Program-made: the position numbers and the translations under genes
Shown here: positions 1-7,083 of the stretch, one piece after another
How positions within the stretch are numbered: the stretch's first letter is position 1
Layout: the number at the start of each line of letters is the position of its first letter
Origin: an uncultured bacterium
GTDB taxonomy: Bacteria > Verrucomicrobiota > Lentisphaeria > Victivallales > UBA1829
Assembly (NCBI GenBank): GCA_900549415.1
Contig: URNX01000062.1
Span: 1 to 16,327 of the forward strand
Reading direction: 5' to 3'
Length of the DNA stretch: 16,327 nucleotides
Notes under the pieces: model-generated
Told to the model about the DNA's origin: nothing
Database searches by the model: none
The model's input: the letters and a program-made list of their open reading frames with translations, nothing else

Positions 1-2
1 GA

Positions 3-428
3 GCGTTCAGAAGCTGCCTGATTCCGTTCACGGATCAGATTTTGGACTGGTGGTATGACGATCTCCTGACTGCCGCCAAAATCCAGCGCCGACTGAAAGC
101 GGAAGGCTTGGATGTTGCGAGAACCACAGTCATGCGCTTCATCAAAGTCCGCGAACAGCGAGCCTCAAAGCGGAAACGCCCACCGGCATTGAGAAAGAAA
201 AACACAATTTCAGCGGAACACCCCGTGCTCTCACCAACACCTCAAACTCAATTCCCCTGTTCAGGAACGGCGACACTCCCCGCATCTGAACCGACCAAGA
301 GAATTTCTTCTGTGCAACAGAGAAAACCGCGGGCTGGAAATCGGCTCTTTCAGATACTGAAAAACACGTCAGCACAGGAGCTCGGACGAATGGCGGATGA
401 AGCGTTGGAGCGAAAGAAAAGAAAATAG
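3..428 (+). CDS. 5'-truncated ORF with a helix-turn-helix-like N-terminal part, function not recognised
   Basis: The reading frame is open from the left edge (position 3) to a TAG at 426-428, so the true start probably lies outside the window; the first possible internal start is a weak TTG at 42. The visible N-terminal part (LTAAKIQRRLKAEGLDVART followed by TVMRFIK) has the pattern of a winged or helix-turn-helix segment as found at the N-terminus of several transposases and DNA-binding proteins. It is followed by a basic stretch (KRKRPPALRKK), a low-complexity Pro/Thr/Ser-rich middle and a basic C-terminus ending ERKKRK. I do not recognise the family. It ends 23 bp before the left end of the IS66 element, so it may itself be a remnant of a mobile gene. 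It could also be a small DNA-binding host protein or a non-functional fragment. Confidence 0.4.
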   Translation, partial: AFRSCLIPFTDQILDWWYDDLLTAAKIQRRLKAEGLDVARTTVMRFIKVREQRASKRKRPPALRKKNTISAEHPVLSPTPQTQFPCSGTATLPASEPTKRISSVQQRKPRAGNRLFQILKNTSAQELGRMADEALERKKRK

Positions 429-451
429 ATATTCAAAACTATCATAAGTCA

Positions 452-473
452 GTAACCGCCCAGCCAGGCTCAT
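452..473 (+). repeat. Left terminal inverted repeat of the IS66 element
   Basis: This 22-bp sequence begins GTAACCGCCCAGCC. Its reverse complement matches 2146-2167 at 20 of 22 positions; the two mismatches lie toward the inner end. The GTAA terminus agrees with IS66 ends. Confidence 0.85.
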
Positions 474-533
474 CTAGAAATTTCCGCTAATCAGGATTAC
501 TTTGCTTCCGAAACTCTAAATTTGGAGGAGTAT

Positions 534-689
534 ATGAAACGAGAGAAGCGGAGCCGTGATTACTGGCGGGAACAGTTGTCGGAATAATATTGGGATGGAG
601 GTTTAACGATTCAGAAGTATTGCGAGCTGAAAGATTTGCCGTATAAAAACACTCGTCGTTGGATCGCAGCTCTGAGCAGAGGATGTTGA
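534..689 (+). pseudogene. tnpA: IS66 TnpA-like accessory protein remnant (in-frame stop, C-terminus lost)
   Basis: A clear ribosome-binding site (GGAGGAG at 524-530) precedes ATG 534. The product begins MKREKRSRDYWREQLSE and then meets TAA at 585-587. Reading through it gives YWDGGLTIQKYCELKDLPYK and NTRRWIAAL, the helix-turn-helix pattern of IS66 TnpA accessory proteins (a short acidic-basic lead, a GLTIQKYC helix, then a conserved RRW). The frame ends at TGA 687-689 after only about 51 codons, whereas TnpA proteins are normally around 100 residues or more. The gene therefore carries at least one nonsense mutation and has lost its C-terminal half, probably through the same deletion that brought it directly against tnpC. 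Confidence 0.75.
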
Positions 690-705
690 AAAATTCAGCA
701 ACGAA

Positions 706-2256
706 TTGCCTTGGTTAAGACGCCAAATGTTCGGTTCCAAAACGAAACATTATATTCCGGAGGATGATACCCCATCGCTTTTTCCTGAAGAAGAGGAAGT
801 CCCAATAGAAAAGGCTCCTCAAAAGGTGTCGGAACACGAACGTAGAATCCGTCAGCCGAACGCTCTTTCTGAAATACCGTCTGACTTGCCGCGCAAGGAA
901 CGCATCATTGATGTTCCGGAAGAAAAGCGGCAGGGGATGACTTTAATCGGTTATGAGGAAAGCGAACGGATTGCTTACCATACCGGATTGTATGTGATTC
1001 ATTTCAAGCGAGCCCAATATGCGATCCGTCTGATGCGTTGCGCGGTGTTGTCACAGCTCCTGCTCCGGGAGATGTTTTCGATTCGGTCAGCGGTAGAACT
1101 CGTTATGATGTCTCTTTCATCGTCAAGGTGGTTGCGGACAAGGAGGAGAATGCCATCTCTCCGGAACGCCAGGCACGGATGTTCAGCAACGATGAATTGC
1201 CGGAGGCTCCAATCTTACCTGGAAGCTCTCTACAAACGCACGGCAGAAGCCTTGCTGCCCCTTTATGAGCGGATGATTGAGCAGATTATGCAGTGTGACA
1301 TCCTCCATGCTGATGAGACATTCATCAAATTGATGATCAAGGGGACAAAGAAATGCAAACAGGCTTACTTGTGGTACCGATTGACTGGAGTTGGGCCGCC
1401 AATGATTGCTTTTCACTTTTCGCCATCCCTATCCCGGAATGTTGCAGAAAGTCTGCTCGGAAATTACTCAGGAACAATCATCAGAGATTCTTACGCGGCC
1501 TATGAAAAACTGGACTGCGAGGTTGCCTGTTGCTGGGCGCATGTCCGGCGGCGCTTTCCACAAGGTGTTGAAAGCGGATATACAAAAGCAGAGCCTCCGT
1601 TGAAAATTATACACGCCCTCTACCAAATTGAGCGTGTTGCAAAAGAACGAGCGGAAAAGAAGGGTACGAAAACCGCACTCTATCAAGAGCGGAAAAATGC
1701 ACGTCGGCAGTCGCAAAAGTTCATCCGGGAATTTTTCGAGCAGTGCCGGGTACTCAACGAGTCGGAACAACCGACCTCCCTTGTCGCCCAAGCCGTCTCT
1801 TATGCCCTGAATATCGAAGAGAAGCTCAAAAAGTTCCTGAAGGATTCCAGGCTGAATATCAATAACAACCCGGCCGAACGCCTCAACCGAGGAATTGCGA
1901 TCATCCGAAAGAAATGCCTCTTTGCCGGAAGCGAAGCTGGTAGGCAACGTCTCGCAATCCTGTATTCATTCGCCGCAACATGCAAAGCGAACAGCATCTG
2001 CTTTCGCAAGTGGCTAAAAAACATTCTGCCTCGTTTGAATTCCACTCCGGCAGGGCAGATTGATTCGCTGATTCCAGAAGCAAAGTTGTCAATGAGTTCC
2101 TGCTCTAATCTTTTCAAAACTCTATCGCCGATATTTTCCTTTACCATGGGGCTGGCTGGGCGGTTACGATTGTCTGTTTCAAAATGTGCTCAAAACTTCG
2201 GGCACTACCATGCTGCCGGACAAAATAAAAGGACATTTAAGCTGAAACTGTTCTGA
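706..2256 (+). pseudogene. tnpC: IS66 TnpC-type DDE transposase, degenerate (two compensating frame changes, lost stop)
   Basis: The frame is open from 676, just overlapping the end of tnpA, but has no good start; TTG 706 is the first usable codon. The N-terminus (WLRRQMFGSKTKHY) matches the LRRxxFG motif of TnpC. The DDE catalytic residues are visible as D203 (ILHADET), D261 (TIIRDSYAAYE) and E391 (NNNPAERLNRG), followed by the IS66 C-terminal signature LFAGSEAGRQRLAILYS. Between about 1032 and 1205 the conserved protein lies in a different frame (GVVTAPAPGDVFDSVSG, then IVKVVADK and ERQARMFS) and returns to the first frame at YLEALYKR near 1219. The long open frame therefore carries about 60 nonsense residues between two compensating shifts. 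It also runs through the right inverted repeat to a stop at 2254-2256 outside the element, so the original stop is lost. An active enzyme is unlikely. Confidence 0.85.
2146..2167 (-). repeat. Right terminal inverted repeat of the IS66 element
   Basis: This 22-bp sequence ends CTGGGCGGTTAC and pairs with 452-473 at 20 of 22 positions. The tnpC reading frame crosses it without a stop, which is abnormal for an intact IS66 copy. Confidence 0.85.
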
Positions 2257-2686
2257 ATCGCGGTCTGTTTGTTGATTTGTCTCTTGCCGTTTCTAGACAA
2301 AACATGGCGATTGTGGCGGGGGGGCGCCGGGTGCCGTAATATTCATGAGGGGAACACCTTTTTACTCGTCCCAGATGTCCGGTTTCCACAACGCCAAATC
2401 ATCTGATTCAATCCTAGTTCTCTACTGTAATGGTTCTTTCTATTTGTTCCTGCTTTTGCTGCCGGACTGGCGTTCCTCGCTTTTCTCATCGTTCGAGTTG
2501 TCAGATGGTGGAGGCATGGGTGAAAGATACAAACAAATTATCGGGACCTCGAAAATCTCCGATGGGATACAGATGAGAACGAGATGTAGACGGATTTTCA
2601 GAATAGTCTGTCGGCTGCAGATCAATATAGTGATTGAAAAAATGTATAAATGGCGGAAATGGTTTATTTATTGTCTCTTTTGTGGC
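2257..2686. other. Intergenic stretch without a convincing gene
   Basis: The region between the end of the IS-derived frame and the catabolic promoter contains a short GC-rich tract with seven consecutive G (about 2317-2330) and becomes AT-rich toward 2640-2720. A 128-codon open frame at 2345-2731 exists, but its product has no family resemblance, has no good ribosome-binding site and runs through the promoter of the next gene, so it is judged accidental. Nothing else was recognised. Confidence 0.5.
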
Positions 2687-2715
2687 TTGGCAAGTCTGAA
2701 ATTATATGCTATAAT
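2687..2715 (+). promoter_or_regulatory. Strong sigma70-type promoter of the catabolic operon
   Basis: TTGGCA (2687-2692), a 17-bp spacer and a perfect TATAAT (2710-2715) preceded by TGC (extended -10) form a near-consensus promoter. Transcription would start near 2722, giving a leader of about 30 nt before ATG 2752, with AAAGGAG at 2737-2743. It is the only strong promoter seen before the long rightward gene series. Confidence 0.75.
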
Positions 2716-2716
2716 T
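2700..2716. promoter_or_regulatory. Palindrome over the -10 box, possible operator
   Basis: AATTATA-TGC-TATAATT is a perfect inverted repeat with 7-bp arms and a 3-bp centre. It covers the -10 element exactly, the usual place for a repressor site. The AT-rich composition of a -10 region makes chance symmetry possible, so this is a weak call. Confidence 0.3.
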
Positions 2717-2751
2717 ATACAGAGAAAATAAACTCTAAAGGAGAATTTCAG

Positions 2752-3735
2752 ATGAACATCTGGTTCGTAGGAGAACTTCTGTTAAGACTTGAATGTGAAT
2801 CTCTTGAGCGCTTCGAACAGGCGGAACGGCTGCAGATTCGATACACAGGAGCGGAAGCAAATGCAGGAATCGCGATCTGTTCTCTTGGGGGAGACGGAGT
2901 GCATCTGCTTTCCGCCGTGCCGGATAATCCGATTGGCAGAAATTGTTTGAACTATTTGCGTAAATACGGACCGGATGTTTCTCCGGTGCTGCGCGGGGAC
3001 AAGACTGGACGGCTTGGACTGTTTTTCCTGGAAACAGGATTCGGACTGCGTCCATCGCAAGTTGTTTATGATCGCCGGGGAAGCGTGTTTTCGCAGACTC
3101 CGGCAGATGCATACGAACTGTCAAAACTGTTTCAGCGTTATCCCGCGCCGGGCTGGCTTCATTTTTCCGGAACTTTGCCTGCTCTCAGTTCAACCTGCCG
3201 CGAATTGTCGTTTGCGCTGATTCAGGCGGCCAGCCATGCGGGGTATACAGTCAGTTTTGATTTGAACTACCGTTCTTCGCTGTGGAGTGAAAACGAGGCA
3301 AAAGAATGTTTCAAAGAAATTGCGAAACAGGTGGATGTGGTAATTGCCAATACTTCAGTGGCAGAAGCGTTTCTGGAAGTTCCGGCGGCGGAATTATGCC
3401 GAAGTTATTCGCTGTCAGCCGCAGCCTTGACCCGGCGTCGCGAAGTAGATGCGTCGCATACCGTGTTCGGGGGAACTCTGTTTCGGGCGGATGGAAAGTG
3501 TCAGCATTCTCCGGACTGGAGTTTTGAAGTGCTGGACCGGGTCGGCGGCGGCGACGCTTTTGCCGGGGCGATGATTTACGCGCTGCAGCAGCCCGACTGG
3601 GATGACGGGCGCCGGGTCCGGTTTGCCGCCGCCTGCGGAGCTTTGAAACATGCCACTCGCGGGGACTTCAGTCTTTCCACAAGGGAAGAAGTCGAAGCAT
3701 TAATGAATAATAACAAACTGGACATCAAGAGATGA
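2752..3735 (+). CDS. kdgK: 2-dehydro-3-deoxygluconate kinase (PfkB family)
   Basis: This cytoplasmic enzyme phosphorylates 2-keto-3-deoxygluconate with ATP to give KDPG, the step before the aldolase encoded next. The 327-residue product has the PfkB/ribokinase fold markers. Near the N-terminus, VGELLLRLE is followed by GAEANAGIAICSLGG (about residues 33-48), which forms the sugar-binding region. The C-terminal ATP/anion-hole signature is DRVGGGDAFAGAM, with catalytic base D268. SFDLNYRSSLW is the DxNxRxxLW motif typical of KDG kinases within the family. ATG 2752 was chosen because AAAGGAG lies 8 nt upstream and the promoter lies just before it; a longer in-frame extension would begin upstream of the promoter. 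It overlaps the aldolase gene by 4 bp (ATGA), implying translational coupling. Another PfkB sugar kinase is possible, but the neighbours strongly favour KDG. Confidence 0.88.
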   Translation: MNIWFVGELLLRLECESLERFEQAERLQIRYTGAEANAGIAICSLGGDGVHLLSAVPDNPIGRNCLNYLRKYGPDVSPVLRGDKTGRLGLFFLETGFGLRPSQVVYDRRGSVFSQTPADAYELSKLFQRYPAPGWLHFSGTLPALSSTCRELSFALIQAASHAGYTVSFDLNYRSSLWSENEAKECFKEIAKQVDVVIANTSVAEAFLEVPAAELCRSYSLSAAALTRRREVDASHTVFGGTLFRADGKCQHSPDWSFEVLDRVGGGDAFAGAMIYALQQPDWDDGRRVRFAAACGALKHATRGDFSLSTREEVEALMNNNKLDIKR

Positions 3736-4385
3736 AAGAACAAAAGAATTTACAGGATGCCTTAACCTTGCCGGGCATTGTGCCGGTAATCCGGTTGAAA
3801 TCCGGAGAAAAACTGCCCCGGCTGCTCGAAACATTTCAGCAGGCGGGAATTCGTGCGGTCGAGTTGACCATGACCATGCCGGACGCACCGGGGCTGCTGC
3901 GGGAAAACCGCCGCCGGTTCGGAGATTCTCTGGTGATCGGCATGGGAACTGTCACGGATGAAATCACCGCACAGCAGGCGCTGGACAGCAGAGCACAGTT
4001 TCTGGTTTCGCCGTTCCCGGTTCCTGCTGCGCTGACGCTGGCAAAGGCGCAGAACGTCCCGGTGGTCATGGGTGCATTTTCTCCGCTGGAAGTGTTTACG
4101 GTATACCGTCTGGGGGCGGATTTCGTCAAGGTGTTTCCGCTGAATGTTCTTGGATTGAATTATTTGAAGGATCTCAAAGGTCCGCTTCCGGGGGTGAAAT
4201 TTTTCCCGACGGGCGGTATTACTCTGGAACAAATTCCGACATTGTTCAAACTGGGTGTAGCCGGTTGCGGCGTCGGCGGAGCGCTGGTGCGGTCCGACCT
4301 GATTGCCGAAGAGAAGTGGGATGAACTGCATTCATTGACCAGGCGCTTCATTGAAGTCGTTCCGGAAAGAGGGGGGAACAGATGA
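3732..4385 (+). CDS. eda: 2-dehydro-3-deoxy-phosphogluconate aldolase (KDPG aldolase)
   Basis: A class I aldolase that splits KDPG into pyruvate and D-glyceraldehyde 3-phosphate through a Schiff base; the final step of the uronate and Entner-Doudoroff routes. The 217 residues match the family length. Visible motifs are GIVPVIRL at the N-terminus, AVELTMTMP with the general base E44, FLVSPFPVP, ADFVKVFP with the Schiff-base lysine K133 (the same number as in the E. coli enzyme), and PTGGIT for phosphate binding. Two stretches differ from the classical enzyme: MGAFSPLEV replaces the usual PGVxTPTE, and GVGGALV replaces VGGSWL. A related 2-keto-3-deoxy-6-phospho-sugar such as KDPGal may therefore also be accepted. 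It is coupled by ATGA overlaps to kdgK upstream and uxuA downstream. Confidence 0.9.
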   Translation: MKEQKNLQDALTLPGIVPVIRLKSGEKLPRLLETFQQAGIRAVELTMTMPDAPGLLRENRRRFGDSLVIGMGTVTDEITAQQALDSRAQFLVSPFPVPAALTLAKAQNVPVVMGAFSPLEVFTVYRLGADFVKVFPLNVLGLNYLKDLKGPLPGVKFFPTGGITLEQIPTLFKLGVAGCGVGGALVRSDLIAEEKWDELHSLTRRFIEVVPERGGNR

Positions 4386-5407
4386 AACTGGGCATTGCAA
4401 TGAAACCGGCGATGTGGTCGGACAGTCATCTGCGGCTGGCGCGTCAGCTCGGCTGTGAATCGGTGATTGCCTGGGTTCCGTTCCCTGCGGGAGACGGGGT
4501 CTGGCATGAAGCGCAGTTCGCCGCTCTGAAGCAGCAGGCGGAATCTCATGGGTTGGAACTGGAAGGCATTGAGAATTTCCACCCGGAGCATTGGGATCAT
4601 ATTGTTCTGGATGAGCCCGGCAAAGAAGAGCAGATGGAGAATATCTGTGAAACGATCCGCAATGCGGGGCGAGCGGGAATTCGCTGTTTCGGTTACAATT
4701 TCAGTGTTTGCGGCGTTCAGGGGTATTACACGGACTACACCAGCGGCAACCGTGACGGACGCGGACTGGCGGCGACCAAGAGTTTTGATGAATCGCGGAT
4801 TCCGACTGAACCGCAGCATAACCCGAATTTCTGGTTCAATACGCAGATTGAACGGCGCGGAACAAGTGGAATTCAGCCGCCCTGTGATGCCGAAGAATTC
4901 TGGCGGAGACTGCGCTGGTTTCTGGAACGGGCTGTTCCGGTTGCGGAAGAAGCGGGGGTGAAGCTTTGTGCTCATCCCGATGATCCGCCGGTACCGTTCA
5001 TGCGCGGGGTATACCGTCCTCTGCATTCGCCGGAAGGGCTCCGGAAACTGCTGGAGCTGGTGCCGAGTCCGAACAATTGTCTGGAATTCTGCCAGGGGAC
5101 AATCTCCACCATGCGGGAGGTTGACATCTACCGCACGATTCAGGAGTTCGCCGCTTCCGGACGCATCGGCTATGTTCATTTCCGCAATACGAGCTCGCGT
5201 TTGCCGAAATATTCGGAAGTCTTTATCGACGAAGGATATGTGGATATGCCGCGGGCATTGAAAATCTATCGTGACTGCGGATTCAACGGAACTGTAATTC
5301 CGGATCATACGCCGCAGGTGGATGCCGCTATGCCCTGGGAAACGGGGATGGGATATGCTCTCGGCTATATTCGCGGTTTAATGCAATCAATGGAAGAGGG
5401 TAAATGA
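4382..5407 (+). CDS. uxuA: D-mannonate dehydratase
   Basis: Removes water from D-mannonate to form 2-keto-3-deoxygluconate, the substrate of the kinase two genes upstream; cytoplasmic and metal (Mn2+) dependent, with a TIM-barrel fold. The 341-residue product has the UxuA signatures in order: AHPDDPP with H198, EFCQGT with C237, GYVHFRNT with H266 and IPDHTPQ with D308-H309. These correspond to the His/Cys/His/Asp metal site known from characterised UxuA proteins. The C-terminus has the usual GMGYALGYIRGLMQ. ATG 4382 overlaps the aldolase stop (ATGA) and is preceded by a purine-rich AGAGGGGGG. The downstream SDR gene again overlaps by ATGA. All metal ligands are present, so the gene should be functional. 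UxuA-type and enolase-type mannonate dehydratases are unrelated; this is clearly the former. Confidence 0.93.
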   Translation: MKLGIAMKPAMWSDSHLRLARQLGCESVIAWVPFPAGDGVWHEAQFAALKQQAESHGLELEGIENFHPEHWDHIVLDEPGKEEQMENICETIRNAGRAGIRCFGYNFSVCGVQGYYTDYTSGNRDGRGLAATKSFDESRIPTEPQHNPNFWFNTQIERRGTSGIQPPCDAEEFWRRLRWFLERAVPVAEEAGVKLCAHPDDPPVPFMRGVYRPLHSPEGLRKLLELVPSPNNCLEFCQGTISTMREVDIYRTIQEFAASGRIGYVHFRNTSSRLPKYSEVFIDEGYVDMPRALKIYRDCGFNGTVIPDHTPQVDAAMPWETGMGYALGYIRGLMQSMEEGK

Positions 5408-6159
5408 TGGAAAACAGGAAAAAACTTGCTTTGGTCACGGGGGCGTCGCAGGGATTGGGAGCCTATATCGCTCACCGTCTTGCCGCAATCGGGTTCAAGG
5501 TGATCGTCAACTACGCTCATTCGGATGCCCGGGCGGAAGCGGTTGCGGCGGATATCCGCGCCAAAAACGGAGATGCAATCGCAATGAAATGCGACATCTC
5601 AGACGAATCTGCGGTTGTTGCGCTGTTCGCCAAAGTGGAAAAAGAGTTCGGCGGAGTGGACGTTCTGGTCAACAATGCCAGAATAGACCCGTTGTCCCGA
5701 CGTCCGGAGGAAACGGACGGCATGTGGTGGGATCGGGTGCTTTCCGTTGGACTGCGCGGCGCTTATCTTTGTTCGAATGAGTTCACAAAGTATGCGGAAT
5801 ATCATAAAAACGGCCGTATCATCAATGTATCCAGCTGCCGCGCACATCGTCCGAATGAACTGGAAGCCATCGCCTATTCCACCAGCAAGCTGGCAGTGCA
5901 TTGTCTGACCCGTTCCTATGCCGCCGCGCTGGCGAAGTACGGCATTACCGTGAATACGCTGGCTCCGGGAATGATTGAGACGGAGAACATGTACAAACGC
6001 ATCGGCAAAGACGGCTATGAAGCTGAATGCAACAATATTCCGCTGCACCGTGCCGGCAGCTGCGATGAAATCGCCGACGGCGTGATCTGGGCGGTTCAGA
6101 ACGGCTTCATGACGGGGGAAACCATCAATATCAACGGAGGTCAATCGTATGCGCCGTGA
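5404..6159 (+). CDS. SDR-family NAD(P)-dependent oxidoreductase, candidate fructuronate reductase or aldose dehydrogenase
   Basis: A classical short-chain dehydrogenase of 251 residues. The cofactor loop TGASQGLG is at residues 12-19, the adenine-pocket motif NNAR at 90-93, the catalytic serine within NVSS at about 143-144 and YSTSK at 158-162 (Tyr158, Lys162). The C-terminus INGGQSYAP is typical for the family. NNAR is odd because the family norm is NNAG. The gene overlaps uxuA by ATGA and the lactonase by 11 bp, so it surely acts in the same pathway. SDR proteins of the YjmF type beside uxuA are thought to interconvert D-fructuronate and D-mannonate. Alternatively, with the lactonase behind it, it may oxidise a free sugar at C1. 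The sequence alone does not decide. Two adjacent ATG codons (5404 and 5407) can serve as start. Confidence 0.85.
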   Translation: MMENRKKLALVTGASQGLGAYIAHRLAAIGFKVIVNYAHSDARAEAVAADIRAKNGDAIAMKCDISDESAVVALFAKVEKEFGGVDVLVNNARIDPLSRRPEETDGMWWDRVLSVGLRGAYLCSNEFTKYAEYHKNGRIINVSSCRAHRPNELEAIAYSTSKLAVHCLTRSYAAALAKYGITVNTLAPGMIETENMYKRIGKDGYEAECNNIPLHRAGSCDEIADGVIWAVQNGFMTGETININGGQSYAP

Positions 6160-7012
6160 GGCATCATGGCAGCTTTTTGCGGATTCCCGATGCGAGGTCG
6201 GAGAAGGTCCGCGGTGGCATGAGACGGAACAGCGGCTTTACTGGGTCGATATTCCGCACGGCGTCCTGTACCGGAAATCTCCGGATACTCCGCCGGATGC
6301 TTTCGAATCTTTCGCGCCTGGAATCGGCAAAATCGGAGCGTTCATTTTTTATCAGGGAGAGCTGCTTCTGTTCGGCGAAAAGTGCCGGATCTGGAAGTGC
6401 CGGTTCGGTGAAAAACCGGAACACTTTGCGGTTCTTCCCGGACAGGAGGCTACACGCTTCAACGATGTTTTCGCGGATCGGAACGGACATGTCTATTGTG
6501 GCGTCGCCTGGAATCCGGAAAAAGGGATCAAAGGAAGTCTCTGGCGGTTTTCTCCGGCAGACCGGACGTTTCAGCTGCTTCTGGATGGTTTAAACGGCAT
6601 GCCGAATGGGATGGGAGTTTCCCCGGACCGGAAAACTTTTTATTTTGCAGTATCAGAAGAGCATAGTCTTTATGCATTTGCATTTGATGAAATGGCGGGT
6701 ACTTTGGCTAATCGGCGGACACTGCTTGATTTTGACCCGGAGATTGGAAATCCGGATGGAATGGCGGTTGATCCACGGAGCGGCAGAATTGCGATCGCGT
6801 TTTGGGATGGCGGACGAGTACGGATTTTTTTCTCTTCCGGCAAACTGAAAAAAGAATATCGCTTTCCCATTGCCAAAACAACCAGTGTTGAATATGCACC
6901 GAACGGCTTGTTCCTGACGACAGGAAACCGCCCATGGAATGAAGAGGAATTCATTCGGAATCATGCGGGCGGAGTCTGGCATCTGCCATTCGAAACATTG
7001 GAAACAATCTAA
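6149..7012 (+). CDS. SMP-30/gluconolactonase family hydrolase (probable sugar lactonase)
   Basis: A 287-residue six-bladed beta-propeller protein of the SMP-30/regucalcin/gluconolactonase family, expected to hydrolyse an aldonolactone to the open aldonic acid in the cytoplasm (no signal peptide). Family motifs appear in order: VGEGPRWHE with metal ligand E19, RFNDVFADRNGHVYCGV with N105-D106, GMPNGMGVSPDRKTFYFA with N153, and NPDGMAVDPRSG with D203. These match the metal-site positions E18, N154 and D204 of human SMP-30 closely, so an active site seems intact. ATG 6149 has GGAGG at 6136-6140 and lies inside the end of the SDR gene, an 11-bp overlap. It is the last gene of the tightly coupled block; a 71-bp gap with hairpins follows. 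The exact lactone is not visible from sequence. Confidence 0.88.
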   Translation: MRREASWQLFADSRCEVGEGPRWHETEQRLYWVDIPHGVLYRKSPDTPPDAFESFAPGIGKIGAFIFYQGELLLFGEKCRIWKCRFGEKPEHFAVLPGQEATRFNDVFADRNGHVYCGVAWNPEKGIKGSLWRFSPADRTFQLLLDGLNGMPNGMGVSPDRKTFYFAVSEEHSLYAFAFDEMAGTLANRRTLLDFDPEIGNPDGMAVDPRSGRIAIAFWDGGRVRIFFSSGKLKKEYRFPIAKTTSVEYAPNGLFLTTGNRPWNEEEFIRNHAGGVWHLPFETLETI

Positions 7013-7016
7013 AAAC

Positions 7017-7063
7017 GGCTGAGAACAGCCAAAAACAAACGAAGGAATCAAGCGGATTCCTTC
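7017..7063 (+). other. Two RNA hairpins in the gap between the lactonase and GH42 genes
   Basis: GGCTG-AGAA-CAGCC (7017-7030) is a small 5-bp stem. The second structure pairs GAAGGAATC (7041-7049) with GATTCCTTC (7055-7063), a perfect 9-bp stem with a 5-nt loop. No U-run follows, so full termination is unlikely. RNA processing, message stability or partial attenuation that lowers expression of the downstream block is more plausible. Confidence 0.45.
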
Positions 7064-7083
7064 ACGGAATAAGGAAACATGAA

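Larger units (their letters stand above)
452..2167 (+). mobile_element. Degenerate IS66-family insertion sequence
   Basis: The element is bounded by imperfect 22-bp terminal inverted repeats (452-473 and 2146-2167) and starts with GTAA, the end sequence usual for IS66. It contains a tnpA-like remnant and a large tnpC-like DDE transposase remnant in the same direction. At about 1.7 kb it is much shorter than the usual 2.4-2.8 kb. No tnpB is visible, and the tnpA C-terminus and tnpC N-terminus appear to be missing, which suggests an internal deletion around 675-690. The 8 bp on each side (444-451 and 2168-2175) do not match, so no target-site duplication remains. Stop codons and frame changes in both genes indicate that the copy no longer makes its own transposase, though the ends could still be acted on in trans. 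Confidence 0.85.

Noticed and set aside
444..2175. 8-bp target-site duplication of the IS66 element
   Set aside because: ATAAGTCA on the left and GATTGTCT on the right do not match.
2345..2731. 128-codon open frame before kdgK
   Set aside because: No ribosome-binding site, unusual residue content, no family resemblance, and it runs through the kdgK promoter.
2650..2751. Longer start for the kinase
   Set aside because: The extension would begin upstream of the near-consensus promoter at 2687-2715, while ATG 2752 has an excellent ribosome-binding site and fits the PfkB N-terminus.
4160..5308. 382-codon minus-strand open frame opposite eda/uxuA
   Set aside because: It lies across two well-supported genes with metal and Schiff-base residues in place; the antisense product resembles nothing known and has no ribosome-binding site.
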